A stretch of DNA of 64,000 bases from Massilia violaceinigra (GTDB lineage: Bacteria > Pseudomonadota > Gammaproteobacteria > Burkholderiales > Burkholderiaceae_D), in contig NZ_CP024608.1 of NCBI RefSeq assembly GCF_002752675.1, forward strand, positions 496,001-560,000, given 5' to 3'. This document shows, piece by piece, positions 17,121 through 25,738 of the stretch; the stretch's first letter is position 1; every line of letters starts with the position of its first letter. A program made the translations under genes and the position numbers. The notes below the pieces were generated by a model. That model saw nothing but the letters and a program-made list of their open reading frames with translations. It did not search any database and was not told where the DNA came from.

Positions 17121-19001
17121 TTGACAGCGCAACAAAACAAGAGCAGCCTGGCGGCCCTGACCCTGGCTGCCGTCGGTATCGTCTACGGCGATATCGGTAC
17201 CAGTCCCCTGTACACCCTCAAAGCCGTGTTCCACGAGGACCACGGCCTGGCCCTGACCACCCCCAATCTGCTCGGCATTATTTCCCTGATCTTCTGGGGG
17301 CTGACCCTGATCGTCTCGCTCAAGTATGTCGCGCTGATCCTGCGCGCCGACAACCGCGGCGAGGGCGGCATCATGGCGCTGATGGCGCTGGCGCTGAACT
17401 CGGTGACCAAGGCGTCCAAATGGTATTTTCCGCTGATGGTGCTGGGCGTGTTCGGCGCCACCATGTTCTATGGCGACAGCGTGATTACCCCCGCCATTTC
17501 GGTACTGGGTGCGATCGAAGGCCTTGAGGTCGCCATTCCCGGCATTCCCAACTGGGTGGTGCTGCTCATTACCGCCATCGTGCTGGTGGCCCTGTATTCG
17601 GTGCAGCGGCGCGGCACGGCCGGCATCGGGCGCTGGTTCGGGCCGGTCATGCTGGTCTGGTTCGCCGCCCTGGCGGCCATGGGCGTGGCCAACATCATCG
17701 AGGCGCCCCAGATCCTGGCCGCCCTTAATCCCCTGCACGCTTTCCGCTTCATGCTGGAAAACAAGTACACGGCCTTCATCGCGCTCGGCGCGGTGGTGCT
17801 CTCGCTGACCGGCGCCGAGGCGCTGTATGCCGACATGGGCCACTTCGGCAAGAAACCGATCCGCGCCGCCTGGTTCCTGATCGCCTTTCCGGCGCTGGCG
17901 CTGAACTACATGGGCCAGGGCGCGCTGCTGATCATGCATCCCGAGCACGTGAGCAACCCCTTCTACAACCAGCTCGGCAGCTGGAGCATCTACCCGCTGG
18001 TGCTGCTCTCGACCATGGCCGCCGTGATCGCCTCGCAAGCCACCATTTCCGGCACCTTCTCGATGACCAAGCAAGCCATCGCGCTGGGCCTGATGCCGCG
18101 CATGCGCGTGCTGCACACCTCGGAAAGCGAAATCGGCCAGATCTACATCCCGGCCGTGAACTGGCTGCAGCTGGTGGTTGTCTTGATCGGCGTGCTCATT
18201 TTCCAGTCGTCCGACGACATGGCCGGCGCCTACGGCATCGCGGTCACCGCCACCATGCTGTGCACCACCATCCTGACCTTTTTCGTGACGCGCTACCGCT
18301 GGCATCTGCCGCTGGTGCTGTGCTTCGGCGCGACCGGCTTTTTCATCGTCATGGACATCATGCTGTTCTCGTCGAGCACGCTGAAACTGTTCCATGGCGG
18401 CTGGTTCCCGCTGCTGCTGGGCGCGATCCTGTTTACCGGCATGATGACCTGGAAGCGCGGGCGCCATCTGGTGTTCGAGAACCTGCAGTCGCATGCCATT
18501 CCGCTCGAAGAGTTCCTGCAGTCGCTGTTCGTGGCACCGCCGACCCGCGTCTACGGTACCGCGATTTTCCTGCGCGGCGAAAGCGACGGCGTGCCGCACG
18601 CGCTGCTGCACAACCTGTCGCACAACAAGGTGCTGCACGAGCGCGTGGTGTTCCTGACCGTGCACATGCTGGAAGAACCGTGGGTGCCGACGGCCGAGCA
18701 GGCCAAGGTCACCGCGCTGGGACACAATTGCTTCCAGATCAATGTGTTCTACGGCTTCAAGGATGAACCGGATATTCCCAAGGTGCTGGCCCAGTGCGAG
18801 GAGCACGGCCTGCCGTTCGAGATGATGGAAACGTCCTTCTTCATCGCGCGCCAGACCGTCATTTCGGCCCCGGGCGGCGGCATGGCGCCATGGCGCGAGC
18901 ACCTGTTCGTGGCCATGTCGCGCAATGCCCGCGGCGCCGCCGACTACTATCAGATTCCTCCCAACCGGGTGATCGAACTGGGGACCCAGGTCGAAATCTG
19001 A
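17121..19001 (+). CDS. kup: KUP potassium transporter
   Basis: Proton-coupled, low-affinity potassium uptake protein of the inner membrane, 626 residues. Start proposed at TTG 17121 (reading LTAQQNKSSLAAL, Met in vivo) because the family begins at this point; ATG codons further up in frame lack homology-like sequence. The conserved N-terminus AAVGIVYGDIGTSPLYTLKAVF is unmistakable, with GEGGIMALMAL next and STMAAVIASQATISGTFSM later. About twelve hydrophobic segments are followed by a C-terminal cytosolic tail with HMLEEPWV. No clear Shine-Dalgarno is present, in keeping with a structured leader. Flanked by rarD and an FKBP gene, no operon evident. Confidence 0.95.
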   Translation: MTAQQNKSSLAALTLAAVGIVYGDIGTSPLYTLKAVFHEDHGLALTTPNLLGIISLIFWGLTLIVSLKYVALILRADNRGEGGIMALMALALNSVTKASKWYFPLMVLGVFGATMFYGDSVITPAISVLGAIEGLEVAIPGIPNWVVLLITAIVLVALYSVQRRGTAGIGRWFGPVMLVWFAALAAMGVANIIEAPQILAALNPLHAFRFMLENKYTAFIALGAVVLSLTGAEALYADMGHFGKKPIRAAWFLIAFPALALNYMGQGALLIMHPEHVSNPFYNQLGSWSIYPLVLLSTMAAVIASQATISGTFSMTKQAIALGLMPRMRVLHTSESEIGQIYIPAVNWLQLVVVLIGVLIFQSSDDMAGAYGIAVTATMLCTTILTFFVTRYRWHLPLVLCFGATGFFIVMDIMLFSSSTLKLFHGGWFPLLLGAILFTGMMTWKRGRHLVFENLQSHAIPLEEFLQSLFVAPPTRVYGTAIFLRGESDGVPHALLHNLSHNKVLHERVVFLTVHMLEEPWVPTAEQAKVTALGHNCFQINVFYGFKDEPDIPKVLAQCEEHGLPFEMMETSFFIARQTVISAPGGGMAPWREHLFVAMSRNARGAADYYQIPPNRVIELGTQVEI

Positions 19002-19124
19002 TTTTCGTCGACAGGATACAAGTCGATACATAAACCCCACACTTTTGATGCGAGACGAATAGTGCGGCGATGGGCAACTGCTGCTAAACTTTGGCAACTT
19101 TTTCCGTCACCGCCCAAGGATTTC

Positions 19125-19574
19125 ATGAAACTCAAGCTTACTCTCGCCGCCGCCCTGGTTGCCACTTTCGCCCTGACCGCTTGCGGCAGTTCCGACGACA
19201 GCCCGGTCCAGGTGCCGCCGATCACGGTCGTCACCAGCCCGACCGCCCTGACCACCAAGGATACGGTCGTCGGTACCGGCGCCGAAGCCGTGGTCGGCAA
19301 GAAAATCAGCGTTAACTACAGCGGTTATCTCTACGATTCGAGCAAGCCCGACAATAAAGGCGCGAACTTCGAAACTTCCAAGGCGCCGGTGGAGTTTCCG
19401 CTGGCCACGGGCAGCTTGATCGAAGGCTGGGTCCAGGGCATTCCTGGCATGAAAGTGGGCGGCAAGCGCACCCTGTCGATTCCATCGAGCCTGGCTTACG
19501 GCGCGAGCGGCAGGGGCACCATTCCACCGAATACCGGCCTGGTGTTCGACATCGAACTGGTCGCCGTCAAGTAA
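19125..19574 (+). CDS. FKBP-type peptidyl-prolyl isomerase lipoprotein
   Basis: 149 residues. N-terminal lipoprotein signal peptide with lipobox LTAC, acylated Cys20 followed by GSS, hence periplasmic and membrane anchored. The rest is a single FKBP domain: VGKKISVNYSGYLYDSS, VEFPLATGSLIEGWVQGIPGMKVGGKRTLSIPSSLAYG and PPNTGLVFDIELVAVK are the three canonical FKBP blocks. The core residues of the FK506 pocket (Phe in VEFPL, Trp in EGW and the Tyr in AYG) are kept. AAGGA precedes the ATG by four bases. Function is cis-trans isomerisation of prolyl bonds in exported proteins. Confidence 0.95.
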   Translation: MKLKLTLAAALVATFALTACGSSDDSPVQVPPITVVTSPTALTTKDTVVGTGAEAVVGKKISVNYSGYLYDSSKPDNKGANFETSKAPVEFPLATGSLIEGWVQGIPGMKVGGKRTLSIPSSLAYGASGRGTIPPNTGLVFDIELVAVK

Positions 19575-19590
19575 GTGTGGCGCACGCCCC

Positions 19591-19611
19591 GCCGATGCTG
19601 ACCGCATCGGC
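19591..19611. terminator. Hairpin after FKBP gene
   Basis: GCCGATGC at 19591-19598 is the exact reverse complement of GCATCGGC at 19604-19611, with loop TGACC. It lies 16 bases after the FKBP stop. No T-tract follows, so termination is only possible. Confidence 0.4.
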
Positions 19612-19656
19612 GCGCGACTGATGCGCCTCAAATAAAGCGCGCAAAGTCGGCAGATC

Positions 19657-19687
19657 CTTGATCCTTTCACAGCCTGAAAGGATCAAG
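19657..19687 (+). promoter_or_regulatory. Perfect 13-bp hairpin masking the ribosome binding site of the HAF-repeat gene
   Basis: CTTGATCCTTTCA at 19657-19669 is the exact reverse complement of TGAAAGGATCAAG at 19675-19687, with loop CAGCC. The right arm holds the Shine-Dalgarno GAAAGGA (19676-19682) and ends two bases before the ATG at 19690. In the mRNA the fold would hide the ribosome binding site. The arms are only moderately GC-rich, which would allow melting by heat or a trans factor. Confidence 0.7.
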
Positions 19688-19689
19688 CC

Positions 19690-20763
19690 ATGTCTCCTCG
19701 TATTTTCCTGTTTGCCCTCGTGCTCGCGCCGCTGACCAGCGTTGCCGCGTCGCGTTATGCGGTCACGCCGCTACCCCTCAATACCAATCCTCTCGGCATC
19801 AACAATGCCGGCCAGATCGTCGGCGACCGCCCCGGCGACGGCGGCCAGCGTGGCTTCCTCTGGTCGGGCGGCACCCTGACCGAGATCGGCACCTTCGGCG
19901 GCCCCGCCAGCTCGGCCGCGGCCATCAACCGGCTCGGCCAGGCCACCGGCCACGCCAGCCTGCCGGGCGGGCAGGCGCGCGCTTTCCGCCATGCGGGCGC
20001 CACGCTGGCCGAACTGGCCATCCCCGGCAGCACCGACAGCCTGGGGACCGCCATCAACGATGCCGGGCAAGTGGCGGGGCAGTACCTGACCACCACGCCG
20101 GCCTACCGGGCTTTCCTGAACAGCGGCGGCGCCAGCACCGACCTGGGCACCCTGGGCGGCGGCTTCGCCTACGCGGCCGGCATCAACAATGCCGGCCACG
20201 TGGTCGGCGTGTCGGCGCTGGACGATAGCTCGCCCTATCTGGCGCACGCCTTCCTGTACGCGAACGGCAAGATGAGCGACCTCGGCACCCTGGGCGGCAG
20301 CTACAGCGCCGCCGCCGACATCAACGATGCCGGCACCGTGGTCGGCAATGCCTGGGTGCAGGGCCGCGAGCATGCCTTCATTTACGCCAACGGCAAGATG
20401 ACCGACCTGGGCACGCTGGGCGGGCGGCGCAGCTACGCCAATGCGGTCAACCTGGGCGGCCAGGTGGTGGGCCGCTCGGACAGCCCCGGCGACGCCGACT
20501 CGCTCGCCTTTTTGTACGAGGGTGCCGCACTGATCGACCTGAACACGCTGATCGATCCGGCACTTGGCTACACCGTGCACAACGCCACCGGCATCAACGG
20601 CAGCGGCCAGATCGCCGCCTATGGCTGCCGCAACGGCGGCAGCGAGTGCGGCGGCCTGCTGCTGCACCCGAGTGCCGCGCCCGAACCGGGCACCTGGGCC
20701 ATGCTGCTGGCCGGCCTGGGACTGGTCGGCTGGTGCCGCCTGCGCAGCGCCCGCATGACCTAA
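19690..20763 (+). CDS. HAF-repeat PEP-CTERM surface protein (first copy)
   Basis: 357 residues with a signal peptide ending near AAS at about residue 21. The body is a series of about six HAF-type repeats of roughly 50 residues with the recurring pattern GINNAGQIVG ... FLYANGKMSDLGTLGG, an extracellular beta-propeller-like arrangement. The C-terminus is a PEP-CTERM signal: PEPGTWAMLLAGLGLVGW followed by CRLRSARMT. Its start codon is preceded by a perfect stem-loop described separately. It lies 62 bases before a second, related gene. Function unknown; probably envelope or matrix attached through exosortase. Confidence 0.9.
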   Translation: MSPRIFLFALVLAPLTSVAASRYAVTPLPLNTNPLGINNAGQIVGDRPGDGGQRGFLWSGGTLTEIGTFGGPASSAAAINRLGQATGHASLPGGQARAFRHAGATLAELAIPGSTDSLGTAINDAGQVAGQYLTTTPAYRAFLNSGGASTDLGTLGGGFAYAAGINNAGHVVGVSALDDSSPYLAHAFLYANGKMSDLGTLGGSYSAAADINDAGTVVGNAWVQGREHAFIYANGKMTDLGTLGGRRSYANAVNLGGQVVGRSDSPGDADSLAFLYEGAALIDLNTLIDPALGYTVHNATGINGSGQIAAYGCRNGGSECGGLLLHPSAAPEPGTWAMLLAGLGLVGWCRLRSARMT

Positions 20764-20825
20764 CACAGGGCGCGCGGCGGCCGTGCGCGCACGATGGCAG
20801 CTGGTCCATCTTCGAGGATTTTGCC

Positions 20826-21953
20826 ATGTCCACTTCCCATCCTGCCTTTGCCCTCGCGCTGCTGCTGTCGGCCGGCGCCGCAGCGGCCGCCCCTGCCGCG
20901 GTGCCTACCGCCGTGCCTACCGCCGTGCCTGCCGCTGTTCGCTCCTACACCGTGACCGTCTTGCCGGACGCAATGAGCCCCGCCGGCATCAACAATGCCG
21001 GCCAGATCGTCGGCACCCGCAATGGGCAGGCACATCTGTGGTCGGCCGGCGGCGGCATCGACCTGGGTACCCTGGGTGGCGCCACCAGCACCGGCACGGC
21101 GCTCAACCGCTTCGGCGAAGTGACCGGCGGCGCGCTCACCGCCAGCGGCGACGAACACGCCTTCGTCTACAGCAAGGGTGTGATGACCGACCTGGGTACC
21201 ATCGGCGGCGGCACGATGACGCGCGGCACGGCGATCAACGAGCGGGGCCAGGTCGCGGGCAATTTTTATGCGCCAGCCACCGGCTGGGGCGCGTTTGTGG
21301 GGGAAGGCGGACAGCTGCGCGACATCGGCAACCTCGGCGGCGCCAGCATCTGGGCCACCGGCATCAACAACGCCGGCCGCGTGGTGGGCAGTTCGCTGGG
21401 GCAGGGCGAGTTCCATCCTCCGCAGACCGCGTTTGTGTACGAGAACGGCGCCATGAGCGCGCTCAACTATTCGGCTTCGGGCAGCAGCAGCGCCAACGCC
21501 GTCAACCAGGCTGGCCAGATCACCGGCACCGACTGGCATGGGCCCGAAAGCGCCTACCTGCACACGAACGGCATGACGCAGGTGCTGGGAAGCATGTATG
21601 GCCTGGCCGCCTGGGGCACCGGGCTCAACAACCGGGGCGAGGTGGTCGGCAATCTGGGCGGCGCGCTGCAAGTGCCTTTCTTTGCGTTTATCTATGCCGA
21701 TGGTCACATGAGCGACCTGAACACGCTGATCGATCCGGCGCTCGGCTGGACCGTGCAGAGCGCCGCCGGCATCAACGACCTGGGCCAGATTGCCGCCTAC
21801 GGCTGCCACGCCGGCGAGGGTTGCGGCGGCCTGCTGCTGGCGCTGACCAGCCCCGTGCCCGAGCCGCAGGCCCATGCCATGCTGCTGGCGGGCCTGGCGT
21901 TGCTGGGCCTGGCGTGGCGGCGCGGCCTCAGCGCAGCATGTCGATGTGCATGA
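20826..21953 (+). CDS. HAF-repeat PEP-CTERM surface protein (second copy)
   Basis: 375 residues, related to the first copy in order of repeats: GINNAGQIVGTRNG, then GVMTDLGTIGGG, GINNAGRVVGSS, ADGHMSDLNTLIDPALGWTV and AAGINDLGQIAAYGCHAGEG, the last two being almost shared with the first copy. Signal peptide MSTSHPAFALALLLSAGAAAAA is followed by a proline linker (three 12-base units from 20901, encoding VPTA-type repeats). The end is VPEPQAHAMLLAGLALLGLAW with basic residues; it lacks the usual G after PEP and continues for nine residues past the RRG, into the 3' end of the convergent elaA gene (26-base overlap). GAGGA precedes the ATG. Function unknown. Confidence 0.88.
   Translation: MSTSHPAFALALLLSAGAAAAAPAAVPTAVPTAVPAAVRSYTVTVLPDAMSPAGINNAGQIVGTRNGQAHLWSAGGGIDLGTLGGATSTGTALNRFGEVTGGALTASGDEHAFVYSKGVMTDLGTIGGGTMTRGTAINERGQVAGNFYAPATGWGAFVGEGGQLRDIGNLGGASIWATGINNAGRVVGSSLGQGEFHPPQTAFVYENGAMSALNYSASGSSSANAVNQAGQITGTDWHGPESAYLHTNGMTQVLGSMYGLAAWGTGLNNRGEVVGNLGGALQVPFFAFIYADGHMSDLNTLIDPALGWTVQSAAGINDLGQIAAYGCHAGEGCGGLLLALTSPVPEPQAHAMLLAGLALLGLAWRRGLSAACRCA
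20901..20936 (+). repeat. 12-bp tandem repeat, three units, in a PEP-CTERM gene
   Basis: GTGCCTACCGCC at 20901-20912 and 20913-20924, then the diverged GTGCCTGCCGCT at 20925-20936. It encodes a VPTA-type linker just after the signal peptide. A similar VPAAVPTAVPA linker is found at the N-terminus of the TonB receptor near 57780. Slippage could change its length. Confidence 0.75.
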
Positions 21954-22380
21954 TGCCGTCTTCGTCGTAGGGCTCACTCACCGTCGCGAAGCCGAAGCTG
22001 GCGTAGAACGGTTCGAGGTGCTGCTGGGCGCCGATGCGGATGCGCTGGCCCGGATACTGGCGTTCGGCGCAGGCGATGCCCTCGGCCATCAGCGCGCGTC
22101 CACTGCCGCCGCTGCGCGCGCCTTTGGTGGTAAGCACGCGCCCGAGCGACATTTCATCGAACTTCACGCCGGGGGCGATGCAGCGCAAATACGCCGCCAG
22201 CACGCGCGCGCCGTCGACCGTGTGCCAGCCGAGCAGGTGGTGCGCGCCCTGGTCGTAGCCGTCGAGGTCCGGATACAGGCAAGCCTGCTCCAGGATGAAC
22301 ACATCCTGGCGGCTGGCCATCACCGCGTACAGATCGGCGCCGGAGAGCTCGTCGAAATGGCGCCATTCCCAATTGATCAT
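21928..22380 (-). CDS. elaA: ElaA-like GNAT N-acetyltransferase
   Basis: 150 residues from ATG 22380, supported by AAGGGA six bases upstream; a further ATG six codons up would overlap the stop of the upstream gene. Begins MINWEWRHFDELSGADLYAVM, the ElaA start, then RQDVFILEQACLYPDLDGYDQ, a sequence diagnostic of the family. Acetyl-CoA binding is by the loop in ARSGGSGRALM. Substrate of ElaA proteins is not established. Overlaps the 3' end of the convergent HAF-repeat gene by 26 bases. Follows DUF3291 closely, in the same direction. Confidence 0.9.
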   Translation of the reverse strand: MINWEWRHFDELSGADLYAVMASRQDVFILEQACLYPDLDGYDQGAHHLLGWHTVDGARVLAAYLRCIAPGVKFDEMSLGRVLTTKGARSGGSGRALMAEGIACAERQYPGQRIRIGAQQHLEPFYASFGFATVSEPYDEDGIMHIDMLR

Positions 22381-22394
22381 CGTATTCCCTTCAT

Positions 22395-22892
22395 TCACAG
22401 TGCGGGGCAGGCGTCGCCGGACGGCGGCGCCGGTGCGTGTTCGGGCGCGTCGGGCGCGGCGAAGGCGCGGCTAAAGGTAAAGGCGCGCGCAGTGGGACCG
22501 TGCGCGCGCAAATGCGCCAGGCTGGCGATGGCATCGTCCATCGTGGGACGCTGCCCGCGCGGCACCCACCACAGCACCATATAGGCCTCGCGCATGCGCT
22601 CGAACCACTCCTTGCGCCGCTTCATGATCTCCACGTGCGCGGTTTTGTACACGTAGTGGTTCAGCGCCGCCACGTCGTCCCAGACCGACATGTTGACGAT
22701 CTCGTTTTCGCCGAGAGGACTGAGGGCGGTCGCGTTGCCGTCCTCGGTCTGCAGGCGCCATACGAAGCCGGGCGACTGGTCGGCGAGCGCATTGATGCGG
22801 TCGAGATTGGCGACGAAATCGGCCATCACGGGCGAATCGATCGGACCTTTCATCAGGGCGATATTGAGTTGGGCCAGCTGGTAACGCGACAT
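22395..22892 (-). CDS. DUF3291 domain protein
   Basis: 165 residues. Begins YQLAQLNIALMKGPIDSPVMADFVANLDRINALAD and has the central DNVWDD-like MSVWDDVAALNHYVYKT and WFERMREAYMVLWWVPRG motifs of DUF3291, a ferredoxin-like dimeric alpha/beta-barrel fold related to antibiotic biosynthesis monooxygenases. The C-terminal 35 residues are proline- and alanine-rich. No biochemical role is known. Stop lies 14 bases before the elaA start, so the two form a transcript. Confidence 0.85.
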   Translation of the reverse strand: MSRYQLAQLNIALMKGPIDSPVMADFVANLDRINALADQSPGFVWRLQTEDGNATALSPLGENEIVNMSVWDDVAALNHYVYKTAHVEIMKRRKEWFERMREAYMVLWWVPRGQRPTMDDAIASLAHLRAHGPTARAFTFSRAFAAPDAPEHAPAPPSGDACPAL

Positions 22893-22913
22893 GGGCTCTT
22901 TCGTTGTGCAGGG

Positions 22914-23957
22914 TCAGTTAGCGGTTTCAAAACCTTCTAATACATTCACCACATTGATGCCGATTTCGTTGACCGCATACCCGCCCTCGAACACAAACGC
23001 GGTCGGCAGGCCGGTGTGCGCAATGCGTTCGCCGATGCGCAGGAAATCGCTGCTTTGCAGCGCGAACGACGACAGCGGGTCGCCCGCGAACGTATCGACG
23101 CCGAGCGACACCACCAGCGCGTCCGGCGCGAAGCTGGCCAGCTTGATGCAGGCCGACTCCAGCGCCAGGAACCACTGCGCCGGGGTCGATCCGGGCGCCA
23201 GCGGCAGATTCATGTTGTAGCCCTTGCCCTCGCCGTCGCCGGTTTCGCTGGCGTGACCGAGGTAGAACGGATACTCGCCGCGCGGATCGGCATGCAGCGA
23301 GATGAACAGCACATCGTTGCGGCCATAAAAAATGCTCTGGGTGCCATTGCCGTGGTGGTAATCGATATCGAGGATCGCGACTTTCCTGGCGCCGTCGTCG
23401 AGCAGGTGCTGGGCCGCCAGCGCGGCATTGTTCAGGAAGCAGTAGCCGCCGAAAAAATCGGCGCCCGCGTGGTGCCCGGGAGGGCGGGTCAGCGCGAAGG
23501 TACCGCGCTCGCCCAGGCGCAGCGCATGCGCGGCGTTGACCGCGCAGTCGGCCCCGGTCTTGGCCGCGATCCAGGTGCCGGCGGTGAGCGGCGTGCCGCT
23601 GTCCATCGAATAGAGGCCCATGCGCGCGGCAAAATTATCGGGCTCGATATCGGTGCGCATGCCGCGGATCGGCCACACCGACGGAAACGCATCCTTGTCG
23701 GCGTTCGCTTCGTCGAGCGCCACCCACTCGCTCCAGGCATTGCGCAAAAAATGCAGGTAGCGCGGCGTGTGGATGCGTTCGAGCGAAACCAGCGACACGC
23801 CGTGCGGCGTGACCACCTTGCCCAGGCCGCGCCGCTCGAATTCGGCCAGCACCATGTCGACCCGCTCCGGCTTTTCGAAGCACGGCACCAGGGCGCCACG
23901 GAACATTTCGTGGCGCCCGCGGTGCTGGGCATGGTGCTCGTTATAAAAGGTCAGCAC
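22914..23957 (-). CDS. Histone-deacetylase family (acetylpolyamine aminohydrolase-like) protein
   Basis: 347 residues from a GTG at 23957, chosen because the family starts with LTFYNEHHAQHRGRHEMFRG; an ATG upstream would run deeper into gshA. Zinc-dependent deacetylase fold: the paired histidines are in TRPPGHHAG, the zinc ligands in DIDYHHGNGTQSIFY and the second aspartate in GVDTFAGDPLS, with the catalytic tyrosine replaced by FEGGYAVNEIG (Tyr present). The HEMFRG start and KPERVDMVL match acetylpolyamine amidohydrolase-type enzymes, which deacetylate acetylputrescine or acetylspermidine. Its start overlaps no coding sequence, lying 13 bases after the gshA stop on the same strand. Confidence 0.88.
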   Translation of the reverse strand: MLTFYNEHHAQHRGRHEMFRGALVPCFEKPERVDMVLAEFERRGLGKVVTPHGVSLVSLERIHTPRYLHFLRNAWSEWVALDEANADKDAFPSVWPIRGMRTDIEPDNFAARMGLYSMDSGTPLTAGTWIAAKTGADCAVNAAHALRLGERGTFALTRPPGHHAGADFFGGYCFLNNAALAAQHLLDDGARKVAILDIDYHHGNGTQSIFYGRNDVLFISLHADPRGEYPFYLGHASETGDGEGKGYNMNLPLAPGSTPAQWFLALESACIKLASFAPDALVVSLGVDTFAGDPLSSFALQSSDFLRIGERIAHTGLPTAFVFEGGYAVNEIGINVVNVLEGFETAN

Positions 23958-23970
23958 GCTGGGGTCAGCC

Positions 23971-25563
23971 TCAGTCGCCGCACAATGTGCTGCTGTTGTA
24001 GGCGGCCACAAACGCGTCGAAGCTGCCGGTCTGGGTCTGTTCGATGATGGCCTGTTCGGCCAGCGAGGTGGCCGCCATTTCGTCGAACAGCGCCGCTTCG
24101 GCCGGCATCAAGGGACTGTCGCGGAACGCCGCCGCGTGCAGCTCGCTCTGGCGCAAACCGAAAGCGGCCGAGGAGCCCAGCGCGCGCACTTCGTCGAGCA
24201 CGCGCGCCGACGGCGTGAGCGCCGGATTGGCGATCTTGGCGCGCTGCGCGGCCAGCGAGGCCGCATGCACGCCATCCTCGTTATGCTGGCTGTCGAGCAG
24301 CGCCGCGACCGGGGCGATGCGCTCGATCAGTTCATTGGCCCAGGCGGACAGCGCGATCTCTTCGCCGTGGCGCGTCAGGGTCAGGCCGGGACGGCGCCCT
24401 TCCTTCACGGTGCGCGCGAAATTGCGGGCGTGGACCTGGCTTTCCATCTGGTTGATCAGCGGGCTCTCGTCGAGGGCGCAAAACAGCAGGAAGGCATCCA
24501 TGAAGCGCCCCGTTTCGACGCTGATGCCGATCGCCTCGAACGGGTCGACATCGAGGCAGCGCACTTCGATGTACTGCACGCCGCGCTTGCACAGCGCCTG
24601 CACCGGACGCTCGCCGGTGCGGATCACGCGTTTCGGCCGGATCGTCGAATAGTATTCGTTCTCGATCTGCAGCACATTGGTCGACAGCTGGATCCACTGG
24701 CCATCGCGCCTGGTGCCGAGCGCCTCGTACGGCTTGTACGGACGGTTCACCGCGTCCATCAGGCTGGTGACGTAGCTCTCGAGCGAGTTCTCGTGCGGCG
24801 TGAGGCCCGATTGCGCATCGTTCTGGTAACCGAGGTCGCTCATGCGCAGGCTGGTCGCATACGGCAGGTACAGGGTGTCGCCGGACAGCGTTTCCAGCTG
24901 GTGCTGGCGTCCGCGCAGGAAGCCCGTGGACAGCGCCGGGGAGGCGCCGAACAGGTACATCAGCAGCCAGCTGTAGCGGCGGAAGTTGCGGATCAGGGCG
25001 ATGTAGCTTTCGGACTGGAAGTCGCGCAGCGCGCTGCGCCGTTCTTCGGGGATGCCTTCGCTGTTCGAAAACAGCTGGAACATCTGCTCCGGCAGCGAGT
25101 AGTTGTAGTGGATCCCGGCGATGCACTGCATCGCTTTTCCGTAGCGCAGCGCCAGGCCGCGCCGGTACACGTGCTTGAGCATGCCGATGTTCGACTTGCC
25201 GTACCAGGCGATGTCGATGTCGGCTTCCTCGGGCAGCTCGCACGGCATCGATTCGCTCCACAGCATTTCGTCGCCCAGCTTGGTGTAGGCGTAGCGGTGG
25301 ATGGCGTCGAGCTTGTGCAGGGTGGTGCCGATGTCGTGTTCCGCCGGCGTGATGAATTCGAGCAGGGCTTCGGCGTAGTCGGTGGTGATCTGCGGGTGGG
25401 TCAGCGCGGCGCCCAGCGCTTCCGGGTGCGGCGTGCGCGCCAGGCGCCCGGCGCGGTCCACGCGCAGGGTCTCGCGCTCGATGCCGCGCAGCCCCTGGCC
25501 CAGCAGGGCGCGGTGTTCATCATCGTCGAGCAGGGCCAGGCGGCGGGTCAGTTGGTTCGACAC
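23971..25563 (-). CDS. gshA: Glutamate-cysteine ligase GshA
   Basis: First step of glutathione synthesis: ATP-dependent coupling of glutamate and cysteine. 530 residues from GTG 25563, with AAAGGA about five bases upstream; the annotated-longest form adds a weak extension. Begins [21 protein letters not shown] and has the proteobacterial GshA pattern [10 protein letters not shown] near residue 30, [21 protein letters not shown] and the substrate region GIHYNYSLP. It matches the E. coli-type class (518 residues). The next gene in the transcript is the deacetylase-family protein. Confidence 0.95.
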   Translation of the reverse strand: MSNQLTRRLALLDDDEHRALLGQGLRGIERETLRVDRAGRLARTPHPEALGAALTHPQITTDYAEALLEFITPAEHDIGTTLHKLDAIHRYAYTKLGDEMLWSESMPCELPEEADIDIAWYGKSNIGMLKHVYRRGLALRYGKAMQCIAGIHYNYSLPEQMFQLFSNSEGIPEERRSALRDFQSESYIALIRNFRRYSWLLMYLFGASPALSTGFLRGRQHQLETLSGDTLYLPYATSLRMSDLGYQNDAQSGLTPHENSLESYVTSLMDAVNRPYKPYEALGTRRDGQWIQLSTNVLQIENEYYSTIRPKRVIRTGERPVQALCKRGVQYIEVRCLDVDPFEAIGISVETGRFMDAFLLFCALDESPLINQMESQVHARNFARTVKEGRRPGLTLTRHGEEIALSAWANELIERIAPVAALLDSQHNEDGVHAASLAAQRAKIANPALTPSARVLDEVRALGSSAAFGLRQSELHAAAFRDSPLMPAEAALFDEMAATSLAEQAIIEQTQTGSFDAFVAAYNSSTLCGD

Positions 25564-25738
25564 GGTGAATCCTTTCTTGTACTGCCAAATAGGTAAGTGC
25601 TGCGAGATTAACCGAAATCCGGCGAGCGCGCCTGCGGCTCCACTTTGAGGCACCAATTCTGCTGGGATGGGGCGTAATTTTTACGACAAGGCTTATTTTA
25701 TATGCAATGCCAGGGCGGCGGGGGGACGCATCACGCGC

